A stretch of 51,281 bases of DNA from Rhodobacter sp. (GTDB lineage: Bacteria; Pseudomonadota; Alphaproteobacteria; Rhodobacterales; Rhodobacteraceae): contig JADCEL010000062.1 in NCBI GenBank assembly GCA_020250125.1, positions 1 to 51,281 of the forward strand, read 5' to 3'. Below the pieces are notes generated by a model. It made no database searches. It worked only from the letters and a program-made list of their open reading frames with translations, and had not been told where the DNA came from. The position numbers and the translations under genes are program-made. Below are positions 37,684-45,717 of the stretch, one piece after another; the first letter of the stretch is position 1, and every line of letters starts with the position of its first letter.

Positions 37684-37950
37684 CTAATTGTAGTTCACCA
37701 GATAGACCGTGACGGCCACGGCGGTTATGGGAATGACATAGACAAGAAGGATCAGCCAGCGGCGCAGGCTGTGCTGATAGGCCTGCATGCCCTTTTCGAC
37801 AAAGGCGTCGCGGTCCCCCGGCATATCGCCCCCGTCGAACTGCTTTTCCAGCTTTTCGCGGCGGACGGACCGGGAATAGACCGACACCAGCAGGTAGATC
37901 ACCGTCAGGATCAGAAAGCCCATCACGGCAGAGGTAAGGATTGCGATCAT
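37684..37950 (-). CDS. Small two-helix membrane protein
   Basis: An 88-aa protein with an N-terminal helix (about 3-25), a charged segment (SRSVRREKLEKQFDGGDMPGDRDAFVEKGM) and a second helix (about 64-84). Its ATG overlaps the stop of the 456-aa gene (ATGA), and it abuts the DUF1523 gene. The three look like one membrane-linked module; function unknown. Confidence 0.8.
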   Translation of the reverse strand: MIAILTSAVMGFLILTVIYLLVSVYSRSVRREKLEKQFDGGDMPGDRDAFVEKGMQAYQHSLRRWLILLVYVIPITAVAVTVYLVNYN

Positions 37951-39317
37951 CGTCTGCCTTTCCGCACGGCGCCCCAGGGGCCAACCAGATCAACCAGGCT
38001 GCGCGCGGGCTGCGGGGCCGGGCGCGGATCGGGGCGCTGGCTGTCTTCCATTCCCGGTTCCGGCCCGAACAATGCGGCGCGGGCACCTGCCTTGTCCACC
38101 TGATACTCTCTTGCAAGGAAATCCGCCACATAGCCGCGCTTGCGGTCCGACCAGGTGGCGTAGAGGGCATAGAACAGCTCTTTATGGGTGATGAACACCT
38201 GGCGCACATCCAGCGGCGCAAGTTCGGCCAGCAGCATGTTCACCAGATCGCGGTCGGCATGGGCCCGCGCGCGCAGCGTGTAGAAATAGGCGGGATGCTC
38301 CGAACTGATCCGGGGCCAGTCACCCCCGCCCTCGACCCAGCGCAGAAGGGCGGCCAGCCCCAGAAACTCTGGCGGCAGGGCGGACCCCAGGCGCTGCGCG
38401 ATCTTGCGCAGATCAGCCCGCGTTGCCTGCCCCAGGTCAAGGTTCAGCGCATCTGCCGCATCGACCAGAATGAAATCCATCTTCTGGCGCAGGACCGCCG
38501 CCGCATCCATTCCCCGTGCCTGCACGATGGGCTCGACCAGCTGGTTGCGCTCCATCCAGTCGGCAATCACATTGCGCTGGCGCAGATCGGTGGCAGGCAC
38601 CGGCAGCACCCCCAGGCTTTCCGCCGGCAATGCCGAAATCGCCACAGGGCGGTGCAGGTCGCGGAACACATAGATGCCGCCGAAATGCGATGTCCAGAAA
38701 TTGCCCTGCTCAAAGGTCATCGCCGCCAGGGCAACGGGCACGCGCGTGACATCCCCCGTCTTTGTCGCAAGCGCGATCATCTGGGCGATCAGCGCCTCAT
38801 CGCGCCACCCGTCGGGTTCGCGCCGGAAGCGGTCGATCAGGGCCGCCAGCGCGGTTGCATCCTTGACATGGCCGCCGATGGTGTCGGCCTCGACCGTGAT
38901 CCGGCGGATGTCGAACAGCCTGGCCGGGGTTGACACCTCATAGACCGAATTCTGCAGCTCGCCCGCCACCGCATCGCGCGCGGTCAGCGCGAACAGCTGC
39001 GCATCGTTGGCTTCACAGAACTGTTTCAGGATGCCGCGAGAGGTTGAGAACTTCACGTTCAGCAGCGGTGCTGCCTTTTGCGCCGTGGTCAGCAGAATGA
39101 ACTGCCGGTTGCAGCCGTTCGGGTTCAGGTACAGATCATCGCCCAGTTCATCGCCGATCTCGGGGCTGTAGCCAGAGAGATCGATGTGGAAATCGGTCTG
39201 CACCGTTTCCTTGCCCGTCAGATGCTTCAGCGCGCGGTTGTACCGCTCCACCAGCGCCGGCGAGGACACCTCGATGAGGTTGCCGAACATCAGGCCCTTT
39301 TCGATCAGGCGTTTCAT
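37947..39317 (-). CDS. Uncharacterised 456-aa protein; source of the repeated gene start
   Basis: A 456-aa soluble-looking protein. No signal peptide, no clear catalytic motif. It may belong to a Rhodobacterales family of unknown function (DUF6638 comes to mind, unverified). The N-terminus MKRLIEKGLMFGNLIEVSSP is what the upstream tandem array repeats in degenerate form (MKPLIQHGLMSRNLIEVxSP). The ATG at 39317 overlaps the stop of the DUF559 gene (ATGA), and GAAAGGAA lies upstream. It is 3'-coupled to the small membrane protein gene. The same block upstream carries an AAA ATPase, which is its likely functional partner by context only. Confidence 0.8.
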   Translation of the reverse strand: MKRLIEKGLMFGNLIEVSSPALVERYNRALKHLTGKETVQTDFHIDLSGYSPEIGDELGDDLYLNPNGCNRQFILLTTAQKAAPLLNVKFSTSRGILKQFCEANDAQLFALTARDAVAGELQNSVYEVSTPARLFDIRRITVEADTIGGHVKDATALAALIDRFRREPDGWRDEALIAQMIALATKTGDVTRVPVALAAMTFEQGNFWTSHFGGIYVFRDLHRPVAISALPAESLGVLPVPATDLRQRNVIADWMERNQLVEPIVQARGMDAAAVLRQKMDFILVDAADALNLDLGQATRADLRKIAQRLGSALPPEFLGLAALLRWVEGGGDWPRISSEHPAYFYTLRARAHADRDLVNMLLAELAPLDVRQVFITHKELFYALYATWSDRKRGYVADFLAREYQVDKAGARAALFGPEPGMEDSQRPDPRPAPQPARSLVDLVGPWGAVRKGRR

Positions 39318-39913
39318 GAGACGGTTCCTTTCAGTGCCGCGCCTTTGGCGGACGCCCCCCCACCCCCTCCCTCCCCCACGAGGGGGGAGGGAGGCGCGGA
39401 ACACCTGCCGTTGTGCATAGCGACTGCACCGCGAGCCTCGCCTCTTCCTCGCGGGGAGGAGATTTGGGTGGGCGGCACGCCGCCGACAGCCATCGCATCA
39501 GAACGGCGCTTTTCGCCCCCCTCCCCCCGCGTAGCGAAGGGAGGGGGTGGGGGGGCGTCGGCCAAGGACCCGCCGCCAACCGCATCGAAGATCATCTGCA
39601 TCACGCCCTCGATATTCCCCGAAATCTGCGGGTTCCAGAACCGCAACACCTGAAACCCCTGCGCGCTTAACCATTCATCCCGTGCAACGTCCCGTTCCCC
39701 GCCATGCCCGCCCCCATCCACCTCGATCACCAACCTCCGCCCCAGATCGGCGAAATCGGCGATGAACGGCCCGATCGGCGCCTGCCGCCGGAAATGCAAC
39801 CCAAGCATCCGGTTCAACTCGCGCAGCTTCGCCCAGACCCGCCGCTCCTGCGGGGTCATCTCCGCCCGCAGCTTTCGTGCGCGTTGCCGGGTGATGGGGT
39901 GGATACCCGTCAT
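39314..39913 (-). CDS. DUF559-type endonuclease-fold protein with repeat-derived tail
   Basis: A 199-aa protein. Residues about 8-118 match DUF559 (VSR/restriction-endonuclease-like fold): RARKLRAEMTPQERRVWAKLR, LGLHFRRQAPIGPFIADFA, RLVIEVDGGGH and a QGFQVLRFWNPQI end. The E and D of IEVDG and the upstream D of IADFAD are the expected metal-binding residues. Residues about 120-199 are Gly/Pro-rich and are simply the translated palindromic element of the neighbouring array. It starts with an ATG that overlaps the stop of the last small array ORF, and its stop overlaps the next gene start. Nuclease activity is family inference. Confidence 0.82.
   Translation of the reverse strand: MTGIHPITRQRARKLRAEMTPQERRVWAKLRELNRMLGLHFRRQAPIGPFIADFADLGRRLVIEVDGGGHGGERDVARDEWLSAQGFQVLRFWNPQISGNIEGVMQMIFDAVGGGSLADAPPPPPFATRGEGGEKRRSDAMAVGGVPPTQISSPRGRGEARGAVAMHNGRCSAPPSPLVGEGGGGGASAKGAALKGTVS
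39349..39565. repeat. Diverged copy of the palindromic element inside the DUF559 gene
   Basis: Arms at about 39355-39395 (CCCCACCCCC...CACGAGGGGGG-type) and 39511-39560 (CCCCCCTCCCC...GGGAGGGGGTGGGG) are inverted relative to each other, as in the array units. Between them lies about 115 bp of unrelated sequence. This copy supplies the low-complexity tail of the DUF559 protein. Confidence 0.65.
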
Positions 39914-41640
39914 CCGTCCCGCCCCTTGCCCAAGGCCCCCCACCCCACCCCTCCCCACGAGGGGGAGGGAGGCACCCAACGCCCGCCACCGGTACCCAGG
40001 CCAACCAAAGAAGCGGCTCCCCTCCCCCTTGTGGGGAGGGGAGGGGGGCGGGGGGCCGGAGAGCAGACCTCGATCAGGTTCCGGGGCATGAGGCCGTATT
40101 GCATGAGGGGTTTCATGGGCTGTTGCCTTCCCGTCGGATGCGCTTGCCCGACGCCCCCCACCCCGACCCTCCCCACAAGGGGGAGGGAGGCACCCAACGC
40201 CCGCAACCAGTGCCCAGGCCAACCGTAGAAGCGCCTCCCCTCCCCCTCGTGGGGAGGGGATGGGGGTGGGGGTTCGGAGAGGAGACCTTTGTCAGGTTCC
40301 GGGACATGAGGCCGTGTTGGATGAGGGGTTTCATAAGCTGTTGCTTCCCGTCGGATGCGCTTGCCCGACGCCCCCCACCCCAACCCTCCCCACGAGGGGG
40401 AGGGAGGCACCCGACGCCTGCCACCGGTGCCCAGGCCAGCCGAAGAAGCGCCTCCCCTCCCCCTCGTGGGGAGGGGATGGGGGTGGGGGGCGGGAGAGCA
40501 GACCTCGATCAGGTTCCGGGACATGAGGCCGTGTTGGGTGAGGGGTTTCATGGGCTGTTGCCTTCTTGTCGAGTGCGCTTGCCCAAGGCCCCCCACCCCA
40601 ACCCTCCCCACGAGGGGGAGGGAGGCACCCGACGCCCGCCACCAGCGCCCAAGCCAACCGAAAAAGCACCTCCCCTCCCCCTCGTGGGGAGGGGATGGGG
40701 GTGGGGGGCGGGAGAGAAGACCTCGATCTGTTTCCGGGACATGAGGCCGTGTGGGATGAGGGGTTTCATAAGCTGTTGCCTTCCTGGCGAATGTGCTCGC
40801 CCAAGGCCCCCCACCCCATCCCTCCCCACGAGGGGGAGGGAGGCACCCGACGCCCGCCACCAGTGCCCACGCCAGACGAAGAAGCGCCTCCCCTCCCCCT
40901 CGTGGGGAGGGGATGGGGGTGGGGGGGCGGAGAGAAGACCTCGATCAGGTTCCGGGACATCACGCCGCGTTGGATGAGGGGTTTCATGGGTCATACCCTG
41001 CCCGTCAAATGCGCTTGCCCGACGCCCCCCACCCCATCCCTCCCTACGAGGGGGAGGGAGGCACCCAACGCCCGCCACCAGTGCCCACGCCAGACGAAGA
41101 AGCGCCTCCCCTCCCCCTCGTGGGGAGTGGAGGGGGTGGGGGGCCGGAGAGGAGACCTCGATCTGGTTCCCGAACGTCAGGCCGTGTGGGATGAGGGGTT
41201 TCATGGGCTGTTGCCTTCCCGTCGAATGCACTTGCCCGACGCCCCCCACCCCAACCCTCCCCACGAGGGGGAGGGAGGCACCCAACGCCCGCCACCAGTG
41301 CCAACGCCAGACGAAGAAGCACCCCCCCTCCCCCTTGTGGGGAGGGGATGGGGGTGGGGGGGCGGAGAGAAGACCTCGATCAGGTTCCGGGACATGAGGC
41401 CGTGTTGGATGAGGGGTTTCATGGGCTGTTGCCTTCCTGGCGAATGCACTTGCCCGAGGCCCCCCACCCCACCCCTCCCCACAAGGGGGAGGGAGGCACC
41501 CAACGCCCGCCACCAGTGCCCAGGCCAGCCAAAGAAGCGCCTCCCCTCCCCCTCGTGGGGAGGGGATGGGGGTGGGGGGGCGGGCAGGAGACCTCGATCG
41601 GGTTCCGGGACATCACGCCGCCTTGGATGAGGGGTTTCAT
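39910..41640 (-). other. Chain of overlapping small Pro/Gly-rich ORFs in the array
   Basis: From most of the eight ATGs a frame of about 68-73 codons runs to a TGA overlapping the next ATG: 41640 to 41419, 41422 to 41201, 40987 to 40766, 40769 to 40548, 40334 to 40113, and 40116 to 39910. The last one overlaps the DUF559 start at 39913. From 41204 and 40551 the 217-bp spacing shifts the frame and the reading runs through to a later junction. The peptides begin MKPLIQHGLMSRNLIEV and continue as PPHPHPLPTRGRGGAS and VPPSPSWGG. Whether any is translated is unknown; they are listed as one entry, not as genes. Confidence 0.45.
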
Positions 41641-41805
41641 GGGCTGTTGCCTTCCCGTCGAATGCACTTGCCCGACGCCCCCCACCCCAACCCTCCCCAC
41701 GAGGGGGAGGGAGGCACCCGACGCCCGCAACCGGTGCCCAGGCCAGCCGACGAAGTGCCTCCCCTCCCCCTCGTGGGGAGGGTTGGGGTGGGGGGCCGGA
41801 GAGGG
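39924..41805. repeat. Tandem array of 217-218-bp units carrying gene starts and palindromic G-rich elements
   Basis: Seven complete units lie between successive ATGs on the minus strand, plus a partial unit at each end. The ATGs are at 41640, 41422, 41204, 40987, 40769, 40551, 40334 and 40116, giving spacings of 218, 218, 217, 218, 218, 217 and 218. Each unit, read on the minus strand, has GGAAGG 9 nt before ATG, about 20 codons resembling the start of the 456-aa gene, then two G/C-tract arms that are inverted repeats of each other, separated by about 45 bp. There are no unique spacers, so this is not a CRISPR. Unit-to-unit identity is high but not perfect. The outer end at 41805 stops before a gene start; the inner end abuts the DUF559 gene. 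Confidence 0.92.
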
Positions 41806-41843
41806 AAGCAACGGTAACCGGTTACCCAAACGAGAAACCCCTT

Positions 41844-42263
41844 TCATTGGCAAACACCATAACCGAAGCCACTTGCCGTCTGAGCCATAAATGGCTTTTG
41901 CGTCCCTTCAGCGTAAGTCTTGATTTCAAAGTACGCAGCGTTTCGAAAACTGACTACACCCTCTTCGGGCCGGGAACCTTCGCTCGAATACGCAATGACC
42001 TTGAACGCGGAAATGGCCGATCCTTGGTCCAACACCTCAATGAAATCATAAGTTGACGTACCAAACTCGGGATGGAACACCTTGCCAGTCTCAACTTCGA
42101 CAATGACTTGATAGTCCAGCAGCATATCTCGCCGCGGATGTGCCATTAAGTTCCCATCATCAGAAAGAGTCAGGGCATCGGTCAGCGTGCAGTACCAGGT
42201 CGTTGCGATTGCTTGTTGCGCCCACAGGCAGACTGCAAACGTGATTGGGGCTAACCTTCTCAC
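41844..42263 (-). CDS. Uncharacterised secreted protein
   Basis: A 139-aa protein with a signal peptide (MRRLAPITFAVCLWAQQAIA, cleavage near residue 20) and a mostly beta-strand mature part with two Cys (TWYCTL and the C-terminal GYGVCQ) that could form a disulfide. No family recognised. It starts with GTG overlapping the AAA ATPase stop (GTGA). Composition is less G+C-rich than the neighbours. It is the last ordinary gene before the repeat array, and the array begins about 40 bp downstream of its stop. Confidence 0.75.
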   Translation of the reverse strand: MRRLAPITFAVCLWAQQAIATTWYCTLTDALTLSDDGNLMAHPRRDMLLDYQVIVEVETGKVFHPEFGTSTYDFIEVLDQGSAISAFKVIAYSSEGSRPEEGVVSFRNAAYFEIKTYAEGTQKPFMAQTASGFGYGVCQ

Positions 42264-44191
42264 CCCTTCCCCCCCACATACCGCCGCTTCGCCTCTTCCA
42301 TCCGGCCCATGTCGCGCACCAGCGCCTCAATCGCCACCTCGTCGGATTTGTCGGCATAGCGGAATTCGCTGTCGGCATAGCGGTTGATTTCCTGCACCAC
42401 CATGTCCACGGTGACCGGCCGCATCAGGTCGCGGATCATCGCGGTCTTTGCGTCATAGCCTTTGAACAGGAACAGGTCCGGCTCTGCCATCCACGCATCC
42501 GGCAGTTCAAAATCCATCGCCCGCACCTTGACCGCATCGGTGATGTTCTTGATCGCGCGCCCCGTAAACCGCGCATCCGCCTGCTGGATCGCCTTCAGAT
42601 AGGTGCCGATCTTGGCCAGCGTATCCAGCGGCCCCAGCTGTGCCGCAACCTCATCCCAGACCCGGATCAGCCCGTCTTCCTTCGGCCGCCCGTGCGACTC
42701 AAAGCTTTGCGCCACTGCCCGCCTGATCTCCTGTGCCGCATAAAGCTGATGCTCGCCCAGTGGAATGCTGTGGTTCCTGCCCAGAAGCAGCGTCAGGATG
42801 TCGATGTAATCCTCGCGGCTTTGCGGGCCGTCCACCAGAAACCGCGCGCCCGCCCGCTGGCGCAGGGCATCGTCGACATTCTCGGGAAAGTTGGAAAACA
42901 TCCCGAAGGTGCAATTGCCCCGCACCACGGTATTGGCCCCGGCAAAGGCCTCCATGAACACCGCCGTCACTTCCTGCTGCCCGGCGCTGGACTGGCGGTC
43001 GCCGCGCTTGCCCGCCACCTGATCAATGTCGTCGATGGTGCCAAAGCCGATCACGGCCGGGTCCAGCACGTTCTGGACAAAGGCCTTGGCATTCTGCCCG
43101 GATTTGCCCTGGTAGCTGTCGATCTGGTCAATGCTGAAATTCTGATAGCGGAAGGGATAGCCTGCCACCCGGCAATAGCCATCCAGCAGGCCCGCCATCA
43201 TCTGGATCAGCGTCGTCTTGCCCGTGCCCGGCTTGCCATCGCCCATGAAGGTAAAGATGAAGCCGCCGATTTCGGCAAAGGGGTTCATCTTTCGGTCAAA
43301 GTCATAGGCCATCAGCATCCTGGCCAACCGCATCGCCTGATACTTGGCGATGTGATTGCCAATCACCTCCTCCGGTTTCTTGAAGGTCATGGTCAGCGCG
43401 CTGCCCCTGGCCTTGCGCGCCGGGGTAAACCCGGCCAGCGTCAGCTGATCCGCCTCGACCCGCCAGGACCCCGCGGAAAAGGCCGCAACCCGCGCCGCTG
43501 TCTGCGCCCGCAGCGCCACCTTTGCCATCAGCTGTTCGGCAAAGCCCGCCACCACCGCCACCAGCAGCGCCTCATCAGTGGCCAGTGTGGCGATGTCCTG
43601 ATCCAGTTCCCACAGCACGCCCTGCAGGCCCAGGATGGCGTTGTCGGTCAGCACCTCATCGACGCCGCCCACCTCGACCGTGGCCTCGCCCGGATGCGGG
43701 GCCAGCAGAAAGGCGGTGGCATTGCCGAAGACATGCAGCACCACCAGCGCCTCGGCCGCCAGCAGTTCGGTGAACTCGGCCCGCCGCGCCTCGGGAAGGC
43801 GCGCCTCAAGGTTCGCCTTCTTCAACTCGGCCAGCCCGGTCTGCGCGGAAAAGGTCTCTCCCATGGCCAGCGCCACCGCCAGGGCACGCCGCAGGGCCCC
43901 CAGCACATTGGCCTGCACCGGGGACACCAGGCCATCGCCAAAGCTTTCGACCCGCCCGATCAGCCGCACCCCGCCGGGCCGCGCCACCGGCTGTGTCACC
44001 AGCCCCGGCACGGTAGGGCGCAGCGCGCGCCGCGTGCCGATCCCGGCAGAGCGTTCCGCCTGCGGTGCTGCCGCTGTGGCCCGGCCCAGCCGGGGCGCAT
44101 GGTCAAAGCCGGTCAGCAGGCCCAGCGCCGCCGGATAATGCGCCAGAATCATCGGTTCCGGCAGTTCCATCGTGTCGCGCGGTTCACTCAT
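42260..44191 (-). CDS. AAA-family ATPase
   Basis: A 643-aa protein. The N-terminal 280 residues are helical and unrecognised. A C-terminal AAA domain has Walker A at about 317-327 (GDGKPGTGKTT), a Walker B-like IGFGTIDDID at about 381-390, and an arginine-finger-like region with DDALRQRAGARF. The layout resembles MoxR-type or other remodelling AAA proteins with an accessory N-domain, but I cannot assign a subgroup. It is 3 bp after the 377-aa gene and overlaps the secreted-protein gene, so it is central to the block. Confidence 0.85.
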   Translation of the reverse strand: MSEPRDTMELPEPMILAHYPAALGLLTGFDHAPRLGRATAAAPQAERSAGIGTRRALRPTVPGLVTQPVARPGGVRLIGRVESFGDGLVSPVQANVLGALRRALAVALAMGETFSAQTGLAELKKANLEARLPEARRAEFTELLAAEALVVLHVFGNATAFLLAPHPGEATVEVGGVDEVLTDNAILGLQGVLWELDQDIATLATDEALLVAVVAGFAEQLMAKVALRAQTAARVAAFSAGSWRVEADQLTLAGFTPARKARGSALTMTFKKPEEVIGNHIAKYQAMRLARMLMAYDFDRKMNPFAEIGGFIFTFMGDGKPGTGKTTLIQMMAGLLDGYCRVAGYPFRYQNFSIDQIDSYQGKSGQNAKAFVQNVLDPAVIGFGTIDDIDQVAGKRGDRQSSAGQQEVTAVFMEAFAGANTVVRGNCTFGMFSNFPENVDDALRQRAGARFLVDGPQSREDYIDILTLLLGRNHSIPLGEHQLYAAQEIRRAVAQSFESHGRPKEDGLIRVWDEVAAQLGPLDTLAKIGTYLKAIQQADARFTGRAIKNITDAVKVRAMDFELPDAWMAEPDLFLFKGYDAKTAMIRDLMRPVTVDMVVQEINRYADSEFRYADKSDEVAIEALVRDMGRMEEAKRRYVGGKG

Positions 44192-44194
44192 CTT

Positions 44195-45328
44195 TCACCT
44201 CGACGGCAGGATGCGGCCACCCGCACCCGCCACAAACTTGCGCACCCCGGCGAACCCGGGCGGGTTACGCTCTGCCAGCACCTGAAAGGGCCGCTCCGGC
44301 AGGATGACCATGCGCTCGGTGCGGGTGGTTCCGGTTTCGGCACCGCGCCCGGCGTAGCCATCCAGGGCAAAGATCTGGCGCTGCACCGTGCCGAACCATC
44401 CTTCTTTCGCCGTCTCTTCCCGCTCTGACTGAAGGTCTTCAAAGGTCCAGACCAGCGCCCAATCATCACCCGGTTCTGCACGCGCATCGGCCAGCACCTC
44501 GCTGATCGGCCCCGATTGCAGGGTGAAGCTGTGCGAATACATCGGCCCAAGGGTGATGCGGCGCAGCCGTTTGGGGTGCAGGTCATCGAAATCGGTATCA
44601 AAGCCCTGTGCGATGGTCAGCAGCTTCAGCCCGCCCAGGGATTGCGCCATCAGATGCGCCCGCACCTCGGGCCAGCGCCGGTCATCATTGGGCAGGGCCG
44701 TGCGCCCGGAGTCCTCCAGTTCCAGCAGATGGATGACGGGCAGGTTGATCTGGCTGTCATAAACCGCCCAATGGACCAGATAGGCCCGCCGCGCGCCACG
44801 GTCTTCCAGCCATTGCGCATCAGGGTCGTTGCGCGCCCAGAACAGCCCGCCCGCCTGAAGCGCCTCGTAATACAGCCGCTGTGACAGGGCGAATTGCAGC
44901 CTGGACGGCACGGCCAGATCGCCCACGATCTGCCGGATCATCCGGTCTTTCAGCTCTGCGTCCGAGGCCATGCCCGTCAGGTGCCGCACCGCCTGCTGTG
45001 CGTCATTGGCCATGACCATCAGTTCCTGCGCCACCGGAAAGCCGCTTTCATGGCGGTCAAAGGTCAGCCGGCCAGCGGCGGCATCGCGCCCGGTCATCAG
45101 GTATTTCAGCGACAAAGCCCGGAAACTTGCCGCAATCGCCTGCACATAGCCGCCGATCAGCCGCGACTCCAGCCGCGTCAGGCGGCCCTCGCGTTCCAGT
45201 TCGGCCGCCACGCGCGGCAAGTGCCCGGTGATCTGCCCGAAGGTGGCAAAGTACCGGCGCGCCACCTCGGGGTCGTAAAGGCCGGCGTGGTCGCTGGTAA
45301 GTTGATCCTTTACAGAAGGGTCAGGCAT
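44195..45328 (-). CDS. Uncharacterised 377-aa protein
   Basis: A soluble 377-aa protein without signal or membrane helix. The N-terminal half is helical (YDPEVARRYFATFGQITGHL...), and the C-terminal half has strands around VIHLLELEDSGRTALP, RRITLGPMYSHSFTLQ and WALVWTFEDLQSE. No family recognised. It overlaps the small membrane protein gene by 8 bp and ends 3 bp before the AAA ATPase gene. This tight placement suggests a partner or substrate of the ATPase. Confidence 0.78.
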   Translation of the reverse strand: MPDPSVKDQLTSDHAGLYDPEVARRYFATFGQITGHLPRVAAELEREGRLTRLESRLIGGYVQAIAASFRALSLKYLMTGRDAAAGRLTFDRHESGFPVAQELMVMANDAQQAVRHLTGMASDAELKDRMIRQIVGDLAVPSRLQFALSQRLYYEALQAGGLFWARNDPDAQWLEDRGARRAYLVHWAVYDSQINLPVIHLLELEDSGRTALPNDDRRWPEVRAHLMAQSLGGLKLLTIAQGFDTDFDDLHPKRLRRITLGPMYSHSFTLQSGPISEVLADARAEPGDDWALVWTFEDLQSEREETAKEGWFGTVQRQIFALDGYAGRGAETGTTRTERMVILPERPFQVLAERNPPGFAGVRKFVAGAGGRILPSR

Positions 45329-45716
45329 CTTCTTTGTTTACCACTGCTTGCGGGGAGGATGCGATAACCTTCTTGTACAGCCAATGTTCTCTGGTTCCTT
45401 GCAAGCCATGCGCAAGCCAATGATCTTTCAAAAGCACCCCGGTGAACCAGTCGCCAACAGGCAATCCGGTGAGCCACTGCACAAGTTGCAAGTACTTCCA
45501 GAACAGAAACAGTGTCGAAACCTGCAAACGCCATACAACGATCATGGACAAGACGGACCACACGGGGAGAACCATGACAGCGCCAAACAGCCAGGCCGCA
45601 TCGCGCGCGGTAGTATCGGGGGTCCGTGCCAAAGCAATGCCCACAACGACAGTCGCGACCAGTCCGGCAAGACTCAGATAGACCAGGGCGAGGCAGACAA
45701 CAGCCTTCCTGTTCAC
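45321..45716 (-). CDS. Small membrane protein with GTG start
   Basis: A 131-aa protein with two to three membrane helices (about 5-28, 40-62 and a weaker one near 65-90) and a polar C-terminus. No family recognised. The start is a GTG 1 bp after the stop of the coiled-coil gene, preceded by GGGGAG; the longer frame upstream lies inside that gene and is rejected. Composition is somewhat less G+C-rich than the genes on either side. Confidence 0.68.
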   Translation of the reverse strand: MNRKAVVCLALVYLSLAGLVATVVVGIALARTPDTTARDAAWLFGAVMVLPVWSVLSMIVVWRLQVSTLFLFWKYLQLVQWLTGLPVGDWFTGVLLKDHWLAHGLQGTREHWLYKKVIASSPQAVVNKEDA

Positions 45717-45717
45717 C

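Noticed and set aside
39910-41630. Long Pro/Gly-rich ORFs of 290-354 codons on both strands of the array as real proteins
   Set aside because: They only reflect the absence of stops in G/C-tract repeats; both strands are open at once. The small ATGA-linked frames are mentioned only because they connect to real genes.
39924-41805. CRISPR array
   Set aside because: Repeats of 217-218 bp are contiguous, with no short direct repeats and no unique spacers, and no cas genes are present.
42260-44191. Firm assignment as MoxR
   Set aside because: Walker motifs alone do not separate MoxR from other AAA groups, and the long N-terminal domain is atypical.
42245-44428. 727-codon plus-strand open frame
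   Set aside because: Antisense to the AAA ATPase, whose Walker motifs are intact.
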